Source: Nocardioides sp. JS614 (lineage in GTDB: Bacteria > Actinomycetota > Actinomycetes > Propionibacteriales > Nocardioidaceae). From it: 64,000 nt of DNA. Below, in pieces: positions 33,530 through 41,333 of the stretch. The notes below the pieces were generated by a model, which did no database searches, was not told where the DNA came from, and was given only the letters and a program-made list of their open reading frames with translations. Made by a program: the position numbers and the translations under genes. The DNA lies in assembly GCF_000015265.1 (NCBI RefSeq), contig NC_008699.1, positions 3,720,001 to 3,784,000 on the forward strand, read 5' to 3'. Numbering within the stretch: the first letter of the stretch is position 1; the number at the start of each line of letters is the position of its first letter.

Positions 33530-34750
33530 TTAAAGGTCCCCGATCGAGGTGACCAAGGACTCTGCCGCGACGTGCGCCAGCACCTTCGCGCCGATCGCCA
33601 CCGCGCGCTCGTCGACGCGCAGGTTCCCCTGATGCAGGTCGTACGTCGGACCGCCTGGCGTCCGCGTGCCGAGCCGGCCCATCGCGCCCGGCACCCGGTC
33701 GAGGTACCAGCCGAAGTCCTCGCCGCCGAGGCTCTGCTGGGTGGGAACGTGCCCAACCTGCCCGACCACCCGTTCGACCGCGTGGCCGAGCAGCACGATC
33801 GACTCGACGTCGTTGACGACCGGCGGCACGCCGCGCTGGTAGTCGACCTGCGCGTGCACGCCGTACGGCGCGACGATCTGCTCGACCAGCACCGGCACCA
33901 GCTTCTCCGCCTCCGACCAGGCGATCGCGTCGAGCATCCGCACGGTGCCACCGATCCGGCCGGTCGCGGGGATGACGTTGTGGGCGGATCCGGCGCGCAC
34001 CACGCCCCACACCACGCTGACGCCCGCGCGCGGGTCGAGCCGCCGGGACAGGATCGAGGGCAGCTCGGTGACCACCTTCCCGAGCGCGTAGGTGAGGTCC
34101 TCGGTCAGGTGCGGGCGGGAGGTGTGCCCGCCGGAGCCGGTCAGCGTCACCTCGAGGTGGTCGGCCGCGCCGGTGATCGGGCCCTCGCGCAGCCCGACCC
34201 GGCCGACGTCCAGGCTGGGATCGCAGTGCAGGCCGAAGAGCTGGGTGACCTCGTCGAGGGCGCCGAGCTCGATCAGGGAGAGCGCACCGCCGGGCATCAC
34301 CTCCTCGGCCGGCTGGAAGAGCAGCCGCACCCGGCCGGGCAGCAGTCCCTCGGCGTGCAGCCGCGAGAGGGCGAGCGCGGCGCCGACCAGGGACGTGGTG
34401 TGCACGTCGTGGCCGCAGGCGTGGGTCACGCCCTCGACCGTGCTCGACCAGGGGTCGTCGGTGAGGTCGGCCACCGGGAGCGCATCGAGGTCGGCCCGCA
34501 GCGCGACGACCGGGCCGACCGTGCCGATCTCGGCCAGCAGCCCGCTGCGCGGGAGCTCGGTCACCCCCCAGCCGCTGCGGCGCAGCCGCGCGGCGACCAG
34601 GGCGGTGGTGCGCAGCTCGCGCCAGGAGAGCTCCGGGTGGGCGTGCAGGTCGCGCCGCAGGGCGATCAGCTCGTCGTGGGACTCGCCGACGGTCGTCTCG
34701 ATCAGCGAGTCGACGCGCGTCGGCGGCGGAGTGGGCTCGTCCTCGGGCAT
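33530..34750 (-). CDS. M20 family amidohydrolase
   Basis: A 406-residue metal-dependent amidohydrolase/peptidase of the M20D type (IlvE/hippurate hydrolase-like). It has LHAHPELSWRE near the start, the metal motif THACGHDVHTTSLVGAA near 125, FQPAEEVMPGG with the catalytic Glu, and a GGTVRMLDA segment in the dimerisation domain. GGEDFGWYL near the end supplies the last ligands. No signal peptide, so cytoplasmic. It lies between bmpA and meaB on the same strand but with gaps of 132 and 55 bp. The substrate (N-acyl amino acid or similar) is unknown. Confidence 0.9.
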   Translation of the reverse strand: MPEDEPTPPPTRVDSLIETTVGESHDELIALRRDLHAHPELSWRELRTTALVAARLRRSGWGVTELPRSGLLAEIGTVGPVVALRADLDALPVADLTDDPWSSTVEGVTHACGHDVHTTSLVGAALALSRLHAEGLLPGRVRLLFQPAEEVMPGGALSLIELGALDEVTQLFGLHCDPSLDVGRVGLREGPITGAADHLEVTLTGSGGHTSRPHLTEDLTYALGKVVTELPSILSRRLDPRAGVSVVWGVVRAGSAHNVIPATGRIGGTVRMLDAIAWSEAEKLVPVLVEQIVAPYGVHAQVDYQRGVPPVVNDVESIVLLGHAVERVVGQVGHVPTQQSLGGEDFGWYLDRVPGAMGRLGTRTPGGPTYDLHQGNLRVDERAVAIGAKVLAHVAAESLVTSIGDL

Positions 34751-34758
34751 CGCACTCG

Positions 34759-34764
34759 AGGTTA
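34759..34764 (-). promoter_or_regulatory. Possible -10 element of the M20 amidohydrolase gene (TAACCT)
   Basis: TAACCT on the minus strand is eight bases before the ATG at 34750. The spacing is one or two bases longer than in the clearer leaderless cases in this window. Confidence 0.35.
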
Positions 34765-34805
34765 GTTCACCTGCCGTTCGCCCGCCGCATCGTGTCTCGC
34801 GGCGG

Positions 34806-35792
34806 TCAGCGACTCTCGTCGAAGGCGGTCAGGATCCGGTCGGCCGCGACCGTCGCGGGCAGCTCGCCGGAGAGCACCGTGTCGCGCACCTCGTCGCGGA
34901 TCGCGCGGACCCCGGGTGAGTGCCGCAGGCGCTGCTCGAGCTCGTCGCGGACCAGCGCCCAGGTGAAGTCCAGCTGCTGGTGGGCGCGCTTGCGGGCCAG
35001 ACCCTCCTCGCCCAGGTGGCTGCGGTGCGAGAGGACCCGCGCCCACACCTCGTCGACGCCGATGTCGTCGAGCGCGGAGCAGGTCACCACGGGCGGTGCC
35101 CACTCGTCCCGGCCGCGCACCAGGCGCAGCGCACCGGCGAGGTCCCGGGCCGCGACCCGCGCCTCCTGCTGACGGTCGCCGTCGGCCTTGTTGACCGCGA
35201 TCACGTCCGCGATCTCCAAGATGCCCTTCTTGATGCCCTGGAGCTGGTCGCCGGTGCGGGCCAGGGTGAGGAACAGGAACGTGTCGACCATGCCCGCGAC
35301 GGTGACCTCGGACTGGCCGACGCCGACGGTCTCCACCAGCACGACGTCGTACCCGGCGCCCTCGAGCACGCCCATCGCCTGCACCGTGGCGCGGGCGACG
35401 CCGCCGAGCGTGCCCGCCGACGGCGAGGGCCGGATGAACGCACGCTGGTCCTGCGCGAGCCGGGCCATCCGGGTCTTGTCGCCGAGCACCGATCCGCCGG
35501 TGCGCACCGAGCTGGGGTCGACGGCGAGCACACCGACCCGGTGCCCCGCGGCGGTCAGGCGGATACCGAGCGCCTCGATGAACGTGGACTTGCCGACCCC
35601 CGGCACGCCGGAGATCCCGACCCGCACCGCGTCGCGGCCCTCGCGCGCGAGCTCGGTCAGGAGCTCGCGGGCCTGCGCCCGGTGCTGGGGGCGGGTCGAC
35701 TCGACCAGGGTGATCGCCCGCGACACCGCGGCACGCCGGCCCTCGCGGATGCCCTCGACGAGCCCCTCGACGAGGCCGGGAACGTCCGGCAT
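34806..35792 (-). CDS. meaB: Methylmalonyl-CoA mutase-associated GTPase (G3E family chaperone)
   Basis: A 328-residue GTPase that gates cobalamin delivery and protects methylmalonyl-CoA mutase. Walker A GISGVPGVGKSTFIEALG is near residue 57. Other family blocks are AVDPSSVRTGGSVLGDKTRM, FIRPSPSAGTLGGVARAT, VLVETVGVGQSE and VNKADGD (the NKxD guanine motif). Its ATG at 35792 shares a base with the mutB stop (TGATG), so it is translated with the mutase it serves. Confidence 0.95.
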   Translation of the reverse strand: MPDVPGLVEGLVEGIREGRRAAVSRAITLVESTRPQHRAQARELLTELAREGRDAVRVGISGVPGVGKSTFIEALGIRLTAAGHRVGVLAVDPSSVRTGGSVLGDKTRMARLAQDQRAFIRPSPSAGTLGGVARATVQAMGVLEGAGYDVVLVETVGVGQSEVTVAGMVDTFLFLTLARTGDQLQGIKKGILEIADVIAVNKADGDRQQEARVAARDLAGALRLVRGRDEWAPPVVTCSALDDIGVDEVWARVLSHRSHLGEEGLARKRAHQQLDFTWALVRDELEQRLRHSPGVRAIRDEVRDTVLSGELPATVAADRILTAFDESR

Positions 35793-37954
35793 CAGTGGCC
35801 GAGCTGCTCGCGCAGCCGGGCCAGCAGGTCGAGGGCGGACCCGGCGATGACCGTGCCGGGCAGGAACACCGCGGCGGCGCCCATCTCCATCAGCGTCGCC
35901 ACGTCGTCGGGCGGGATCACCCCGCCGATCACGATCATGATGTCCGGCCGGCCCTGGTCGGCCAGCGCCTTCTTCAGCGCGGGCAGCAGCGTCAGGTGGC
36001 CGGCCGCGAGCGAGGAGACCCCCACGATGTGGACGTCCGCGTCCACCGCCTGCTGGGCGACCTCCTCGGGCGTGGAGAACAGCGGCCCCACGTCCACGTC
36101 GAAGCCCAGGTCGGCGAACGCGCTGACCACGACCTTCTGGCCGCGGTCGTGGCCGTCCTGGCCCATCTTCGCGACGAGGATCCGCGGGCGCCGGCCCTCG
36201 GCCTCCTCGAACCGCTCGGTCTCCTCCAGCACCTGGGCGACGACCGCGTCGCCGGCCCGGTCCGCCTCGGCCCTGTACACGCCGCTGATGGTACGGATCA
36301 CGGCCTGGTGCCGCCCGTACACCTTCTCCAGCGCTGCGGAGATCTCCCCCACGGTCGCCTTCGCGCGGGCGGCGTCGACCGCGAGCGCGAGCAGGTTCCC
36401 GTCGAGGCTGCTCGAGGGGCCCTGGTCGGCGGCGTTGGTCAGCGCCTCGAGGGTGCGCTCGACCTCGTGGTCGTCGCGCTCGGCCCGGAGCCGCTCGAGC
36501 TTGGCGATCTGCTGGCGATAGACGTCGTCGTTGTCGACCTTGAGCACGTCCAGCTTGTCCTCGGCCGCCAGCCGGTAGGTGTTGACGCCGATCACCTTCT
36601 GGCTGCCTGCGTCGATCCGCGCCTGCGTGCGGGCGGCAGCCTCCTCGATGCGCATCTTCGGGATGCCCTGCTCGATCGCGGCCGCCATGCCACCGGCTTC
36701 CTCGGCCTCGAGGATGTGCGCCCAGGCCCGCTCGGCGAGATCGTGGGTCAGCCGCTCCACGTAGTAGGAGCCGGCCCACGGGTCGATGGTGCCGGTGGTG
36801 CCGCTCTCCTGCTGGAGCAGCAGCTGGGTGTTGCGGGCGATCCGGGCCGAGAAGTCGGTCGGCAGCGCGATCGCCTCGTCCAGTGCGTTGGTGTGCAGCG
36901 ACTGGGTGTGTCCCTGGGTCGCCGCCATCGCCTCGATGCAGGTGCGTCCGACGTTGTTGAAGACGTCCTGCGCGGTCAGCGACCAGCCGGAGGTCTGGCT
37001 GTGGGTGCGCAGGCTGAGCGACTTGGGGTTCTGCGGGTCGAACTGGCGCACCAGCCGGGCCCACAGGGCCCGCGCGGCGCGCATCTTCGCGACCTCCATG
37101 AAGAAGTTCATGCCGATCGCCCAGAAGAACGACAGCCGCGGCGCGAACCGGTCGATGTCGAGCCCCGCGGACAGGCCGGCCCGGATGTACTCGACACCGT
37201 CGGCCAGCGTGTAGGCCAGCTCCAGGTCGTTGGTGGCCCCCGCCTCCTGCATGTGGTACCCGGAGATCGAGATCGAGTTGAAGCGCGGCATCCGCTCGGC
37301 GGTGTACCGGAAGATGTCGCTGATGATCCGCATGCTCGGGGCCGGCGGGTAGATGTAGGTGTTGCGGACCATGAACTCCTTGAGGATGTCGTTCTGGATG
37401 GTCCCCGCGAGCAGCGAAGGCTTCACCCCCTGCTCCTCGGCCGCCGCGATGTAGAGCGCCATGATCGGCAGCACCGCGCCGTTCATGGTCATCGAGACCG
37501 ACATCGCGTCGAGCGGGATGCCGTCGAACAGCGTGCGGGCGTCGTAGATCGAGTCGATGGCGACACCGGCCATGCCGACGTCGCCGCGGACCCGCGGGTG
37601 GTCGGAGTCGTAGCCGCGGTGGGTGGCCAGGTCGAACGCGACGCTGAGGCCCTTCTGGCCGGCCGCGAGGTTGCGGCGGTAGAACGCGTTGGACTCCTCC
37701 GCGGTGGAGAAGCCGGCGTACTGCCGGATGGTCCACGGCTGGGTGGTGTACATCGTCGGGTAGGGGCCGCGCAGGAACGGGCTCAGGCCCGGCAGCGTGT
37801 CGAGGGCGTCGAGGCCCTCGAGGTCGGCGGGCGTGTAGAGCCCCTTGATGTCGATGCCTTCGGGGGCCAGCCAGGTGCGGTCGGCCCCCTCGTCGGCGGC
37901 GCCCGCCGCGCCGCCGGTGAGCGGCAGCCCGCGGAAGGTCTTGGGGACGGTCAC
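35792..37954 (-). CDS. mutB: Methylmalonyl-CoA mutase, large (catalytic) subunit
   Basis: A 720-residue B12 enzyme interconverting (R)-methylmalonyl-CoA and succinyl-CoA. The N-terminal TIM-barrel has PTMYTTQPWTIRQYAGFS with the substrate-contacting Tyr, FDLATHRGYDSD and ISGYHMQEAGA. The C-terminal cobalamin domain carries KMGQDGHDRGQKV (DxHxxG, the cobalt-ligating His) and GVSSLAAGH. Length is normal for the alpha subunit. Start GTG at 37954 overlaps the mutA stop (GTGA). An upstream ATG at 38113 would lie within mutA. Confidence 0.96.
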   Translation of the reverse strand: MTVPKTFRGLPLTGGAAGAADEGADRTWLAPEGIDIKGLYTPADLEGLDALDTLPGLSPFLRGPYPTMYTTQPWTIRQYAGFSTAEESNAFYRRNLAAGQKGLSVAFDLATHRGYDSDHPRVRGDVGMAGVAIDSIYDARTLFDGIPLDAMSVSMTMNGAVLPIMALYIAAAEEQGVKPSLLAGTIQNDILKEFMVRNTYIYPPAPSMRIISDIFRYTAERMPRFNSISISGYHMQEAGATNDLELAYTLADGVEYIRAGLSAGLDIDRFAPRLSFFWAIGMNFFMEVAKMRAARALWARLVRQFDPQNPKSLSLRTHSQTSGWSLTAQDVFNNVGRTCIEAMAATQGHTQSLHTNALDEAIALPTDFSARIARNTQLLLQQESGTTGTIDPWAGSYYVERLTHDLAERAWAHILEAEEAGGMAAAIEQGIPKMRIEEAAARTQARIDAGSQKVIGVNTYRLAAEDKLDVLKVDNDDVYRQQIAKLERLRAERDDHEVERTLEALTNAADQGPSSSLDGNLLALAVDAARAKATVGEISAALEKVYGRHQAVIRTISGVYRAEADRAGDAVVAQVLEETERFEEAEGRRPRILVAKMGQDGHDRGQKVVVSAFADLGFDVDVGPLFSTPEEVAQQAVDADVHIVGVSSLAAGHLTLLPALKKALADQGRPDIMIVIGGVIPPDDVATLMEMGAAAVFLPGTVIAGSALDLLARLREQLGH

Positions 37955-39666
37955 GACAGCTTCTCCCTCGTCCGGGTCAGGAAGTCCAAGGCGTCGACCC
38001 CGAGTGCACAGGAGTCGTCCACCGCCTCGCCGAGCGGGCCGGCGGGCTTGCCGGCGAGGATCAGGTGCCGGGCGCCGGCGGCGCGCAGAGCCGCGGCCGC
38101 CTCGGCGCCCCACTCGGCGTAGGTCGGGTCCGAGCCGGCCAGGCAGACCACCGGCTGCCCGGCGTACGCCGCGACCACCTCACCGGGGTCGGCCGTCGGA
38201 CCGGAAACCTCGACGCCGATCCCGCCGGCGGCGAACAGGTTGGTGGCGAACGTCGCCCGCGCCGTGTGGGCGGCGATGGTGCCCAGCGTGGCCAGGAAGA
38301 CCGGCGTCGGTGACGGGTCGTCGCGCAGTGCCTCGAACGGGGCGCCGTAGGAGGCCACCCCGTCCCAGCCGTCGTACGGCGCCCGCTCGGGCAGCACCTC
38401 GGCGGCGTTCGGGAACTCGCTCAGCCCGGTGATCGGCCGCTTGCGCCGGGCGATCTCGGCCGCGCGCCGGGCGACGGTCTCGGCGATGGCGCCGTCCAGC
38501 GGCGCACCGTCGTCCAGCTGCCCGAACAGATCCCACGCCGCCAGCGCCAGGTCGTCGGTGAGCTTCTCGACGGCGTACGCGCCGCCGGCCGGGTCCGCGA
38601 CGTGCGCGACGTGTGCCTCGTCGATCAGCAGGTGCGAGGTGTTGCGCGCGATCCGGCGCCCGAGCTGCTCGGGGCGACCCAGCGGGCCGTCGAAGGGCAG
38701 CACCGTGACGGCGTCCGCGCCGCCCACGCCGGCGGCGAAGGCCGCGACCGTGGTGCGGAGCATGTTCACGTACGGGTCGTAGCGCGTCATCATCGGCCGG
38801 CTGGTGACCGCGTGCTGGCGCTGGGACAGGTCGCCGGCCCCGCTGAGCTCGAGCACCCGGGCCCACAGTCGGCGGGCCGCGCGGAGCTTCGCGATGGTCG
38901 GGAACTGCTCGTCGGTCGCCGCGTAGCGGAACTCGACCAGGCCGGCCGCCTGCTCGACCGGGAGGCCTTCGTCCGTGAGCGTGCGCAGGTACGCCGCGCC
39001 GATGGCGATCGACCAGGCGAGCTCCTGGACGTCCGAGCCGCCCCGGTCGTGGACGGTGGTCGCGTCGACGACGAAGCCGAGCACCCCGCGGTCGGCGGCG
39101 CGGCGGGCGGCCTCGGCGGTGGCGTCCTGCGCGGCGACGCCGAGGTTGGTCAGCGGGTGCAGCTCGCGACCCTCGGCGTACGCGAGCAGGGCGGTGGGGT
39201 CGACGCCGTCGAGGACCACCGGCGCGAGGTCGAGGCGGACGCCCCCCAGGAGCGTGCCCAGGTCGGCCCCGCCCCGGAGCCACAGTGAGGTGGCGCCGCC
39301 CTCGAGGTCGACGAGGACCTCCTCGTTCGCGGTCTTCGCGTCGGCGCCGTCGACCTGCACCCGCACGTCCCAGTCGCCCTGGCGGGTCGGGCGTCCGACC
39401 GTCGTCACCTCGTCGAGCAGGGCGCGGGTCCCGAGCGGCGTGACCCCGATCCCGTCCAGCGTGGACCGGGTGAGCTTCTCCCAGACCAGGTCGTCGGGGT
39501 CCTCGTCGGTCAACCGGCGGGCCTTGCGCAGGACGGCGGCCGCGCCCCTCTCCCAGTCCGCGATCGTCCACGCGTCCTCGGGGGAGGCGAGGTCCAGCGA
39601 CCCCTGCTCAGGCTCGAGCCGTGCCGGCTCGTCGAGGCCGCCTTCCACTCCACCGTCCACACTCAT
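37951..39666 (-). CDS. mutA: Methylmalonyl-CoA mutase, small subunit
   Basis: A 571-residue paralogue of the large subunit. The barrel portion is recognisable (LWLRGGADLGTLLGGVRLD; FRYAATDEQFPTIAKLRAARRLW). The C-terminal B12-like domain lacks the DxHxxG motif that ligates cobalt, which is normal for the non-catalytic beta subunit. It forms the heterodimer with MutB. Start ATG at 39666 was preferred over 39693 because a -10 (TATCGT) lies seven bases upstream of it. It is the first gene of the mutA-mutB-meaB operon. Confidence 0.93.
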   Translation of the reverse strand: MSVDGGVEGGLDEPARLEPEQGSLDLASPEDAWTIADWERGAAAVLRKARRLTDEDPDDLVWEKLTRSTLDGIGVTPLGTRALLDEVTTVGRPTRQGDWDVRVQVDGADAKTANEEVLVDLEGGATSLWLRGGADLGTLLGGVRLDLAPVVLDGVDPTALLAYAEGRELHPLTNLGVAAQDATAEAARRAADRGVLGFVVDATTVHDRGGSDVQELAWSIAIGAAYLRTLTDEGLPVEQAAGLVEFRYAATDEQFPTIAKLRAARRLWARVLELSGAGDLSQRQHAVTSRPMMTRYDPYVNMLRTTVAAFAAGVGGADAVTVLPFDGPLGRPEQLGRRIARNTSHLLIDEAHVAHVADPAGGAYAVEKLTDDLALAAWDLFGQLDDGAPLDGAIAETVARRAAEIARRKRPITGLSEFPNAAEVLPERAPYDGWDGVASYGAPFEALRDDPSPTPVFLATLGTIAAHTARATFATNLFAAGGIGVEVSGPTADPGEVVAAYAGQPVVCLAGSDPTYAEWGAEAAAALRAAGARHLILAGKPAGPLGEAVDDSCALGVDALDFLTRTREKLS

Positions 39667-39673
39667 GCCCCGA

Positions 39674-39679
39674 ACGATA
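39674..39679 (-). promoter_or_regulatory. Putative leaderless -10 element of mutA (TATCGT)
   Basis: On the minus strand TATCGT, seven bases, then the ATG at 39666. The same hexamer precedes the phosphosugar mutase gene. It would drive the whole mutA-mutB-meaB operon. Confidence 0.5.
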
Positions 39680-39729
39680 GGTGTGCGGCACACCGCGGGG
39701 CCACGCGATGTGACGTTTTCGAGAGCAGG

Positions 39730-40473
39730 TCACGACCTAGGTCCCGCGGCCGCAGGCCCAAGGTCGGGGCTCGGGTCGGACGTCGCCAGCCAGGCCTCGA
39801 CCGCGTCCCGGACGACCTCGTCGCGGGACCGCCCGTCCCGGGCCGCGTCCAGCCGCGCCACCAGGGTCGCGGGGATTGTCACGGACGCGGTGCCGGCCGG
39901 CGCGCCGAAACGGCTCAGCGCCGAGACGACGACCGTGCCGAGCACGTCGAGGATCGCGACCACGCCCATGCCGCGCAGCACGACGCCCGGCGGGTCGTCC
40001 TGGGTCACCAGGATCACGGACAGGGCGACCGCCAGCACCGTCGCGAGCACCAGCGTGCCGGCCAGCAGCCACCGCACCGCCGGGCGGCCGCGGGCGCCGA
40101 TCGCCAGCAGCAGGGACGCCTGGGCCAGCGTCGCGGCGACCGTGGTCCCGACGCCGAACCCGCGGCCCACCAGGTCGCTCCCGTCCGCGCCGAGGTCGGC
40201 CCAGATCAGCACCAGCCCCGTGAGGACCGGGACGACCACGGCCATGCCGCCGGCGACCCCGACGAGCTGGTACGCCGTGCCGCCCGTCGCGAGGTAGCAG
40301 AGCACGGCGACGCTGGCGACGCCCACGAGCAGCGTGGTCAGCAGCACCCGCCCCTCGGTGCGTCCGAAGGCGCCGCCCCCCAGCAGCGCGACCACGCCGA
40401 GCAGCGCGGCCACGGAGAACGAGCCGATCGTCAGGCGCACGATCTGCGTGCGCACACCCCTCGTTGCCGTCAT
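39730..40473 (-). CDS. Multi-pass membrane protein with a C-terminal ribbon-helix-helix-like segment
   Basis: A 247-residue protein with six hydrophobic segments over roughly residues 15-190 (e.g. FSVAALLGVVALLGGGAFG and MAVVVPVLTGLVLIWADLG). After the last helix comes TASVTIPATLVARLDAARD, then GRSRDEVVRDAVEAWLA. This resembles a CopG/Arc-type ribbon-helix-helix unit: a short beta strand and two helices. A DNA-binding-type segment attached to a membrane body is unusual; it may instead serve as a dimerisation unit. The SD-like GGAG lies just before the ATG at 40473. Function unknown. Confidence 0.65.
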   Translation of the reverse strand: MTATRGVRTQIVRLTIGSFSVAALLGVVALLGGGAFGRTEGRVLLTTLLVGVASVAVLCYLATGGTAYQLVGVAGGMAVVVPVLTGLVLIWADLGADGSDLVGRGFGVGTTVAATLAQASLLLAIGARGRPAVRWLLAGTLVLATVLAVALSVILVTQDDPPGVVLRGMGVVAILDVLGTVVVSALSRFGAPAGTASVTIPATLVARLDAARDGRSRDEVVRDAVEAWLATSDPSPDLGPAAAGPRS

Positions 40474-40546
40474 GCTCCATCGTGGGCCGGAACGGCGCCG
40501 CCGAGAAGCGGCGCAGGGCCCCTCCGACGCGGACGTTGGGCCTGCG

Positions 40547-41323
40547 CTACAGCTCGCTGCGCCCGTCGTTGTCGCGGTTGCGGATGCCGATCTTGCTGCC
40601 GAGCCAGACCAGCGGGTCGTACTTGCGGTCCACGACCCGCTCCTTCATCGGGATGATCGCGTTGTCGGTGATCCGGATCCCCTCGGGGCACACCTCGGTG
40701 CAGCACTTGGTGATGTTGCACATCCCGAGGCCGGCTGCGGCCTGGGCGAGCGCGCGGCGGTCGTGGGTGTCGAGCGGGTGCATGTCGAGCTCGGCGTACC
40801 GCAGGAAGAACCGGGGCCCGGCGAAGGCGGGCTTGTTCTCCTCGTGGTCGCGGATCACGTGGCAGGTGTTCTGGCACAGGAAGCACTCGATGCACTTGCG
40901 GAACTCCTGGCCGCGCTCGACGTCGACCTGGGCCATCCGGCGCTTGCCGTCCGCATCGCGTGGCGGCGGCGCGAACGACGGCAGCTCGCGGGCCTTCTCG
41001 TAGTTGAAGGACACGTCGGTGACCAGGTCGCGGATCACCGGGAAGGACCGCATCGGGGTGACCGTGATGGTCTCGGCCGGGTCGAAGTCGGAGAGCCGGG
41101 TCATGCACATCAGGCGTGGGCGACCGTTCACCTCGGCGCTGCAGGAGCCGCACTTGCCGGCCTTGCAGTTCCAGCGGACGGCGAGGTCACCGGCCTGGGT
41201 CGCCTGCACCCGGTGGATGGCGTCGAGGACGACCTCGCCCTCGGAGACCTCGACGTCGTAGTCGCCGAGGTCGCCGCCGTCCTGGTCGCCGCGCCAGATC
41301 CGCATCTTCAGCGTGTAGCCCAT
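40547..41323 (-). CDS. Succinate dehydrogenase/fumarate reductase iron-sulfur subunit (Sdh1 type)
   Basis: A 258-residue electron-transfer subunit. The [2Fe-2S] site is WNCKAGKCGSCSAEVNG with a later LMC. The [4Fe-4S] site is CIECFLCQNTC and the [3Fe-4S] region is CNITKCCTEVCPEG. It passes electrons from the flavoprotein to the membrane subunit. The three genes 44103-40547 match the layout of the mycobacterial Sdh1 type (membrane, flavoprotein, Fe-S). SD AAGGGG lies five bases before the ATG; the flavoprotein stop is 10 bp upstream. Confidence 0.93.
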   Translation of the reverse strand: MGYTLKMRIWRGDQDGGDLGDYDVEVSEGEVVLDAIHRVQATQAGDLAVRWNCKAGKCGSCSAEVNGRPRLMCMTRLSDFDPAETITVTPMRSFPVIRDLVTDVSFNYEKARELPSFAPPPRDADGKRRMAQVDVERGQEFRKCIECFLCQNTCHVIRDHEENKPAFAGPRFFLRYAELDMHPLDTHDRRALAQAAAGLGMCNITKCCTEVCPEGIRITDNAIIPMKERVVDRKYDPLVWLGSKIGIRNRDNDGRSEL

Positions 41324-41333
41324 GACGGCCCCT

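Noticed and set aside
32288..34765. 825-codon plus-strand frame opposite bmpA and the M20 gene
   Set aside because: It spans two well-supported minus-strand genes and their intergenic region and has no recognisable domain.
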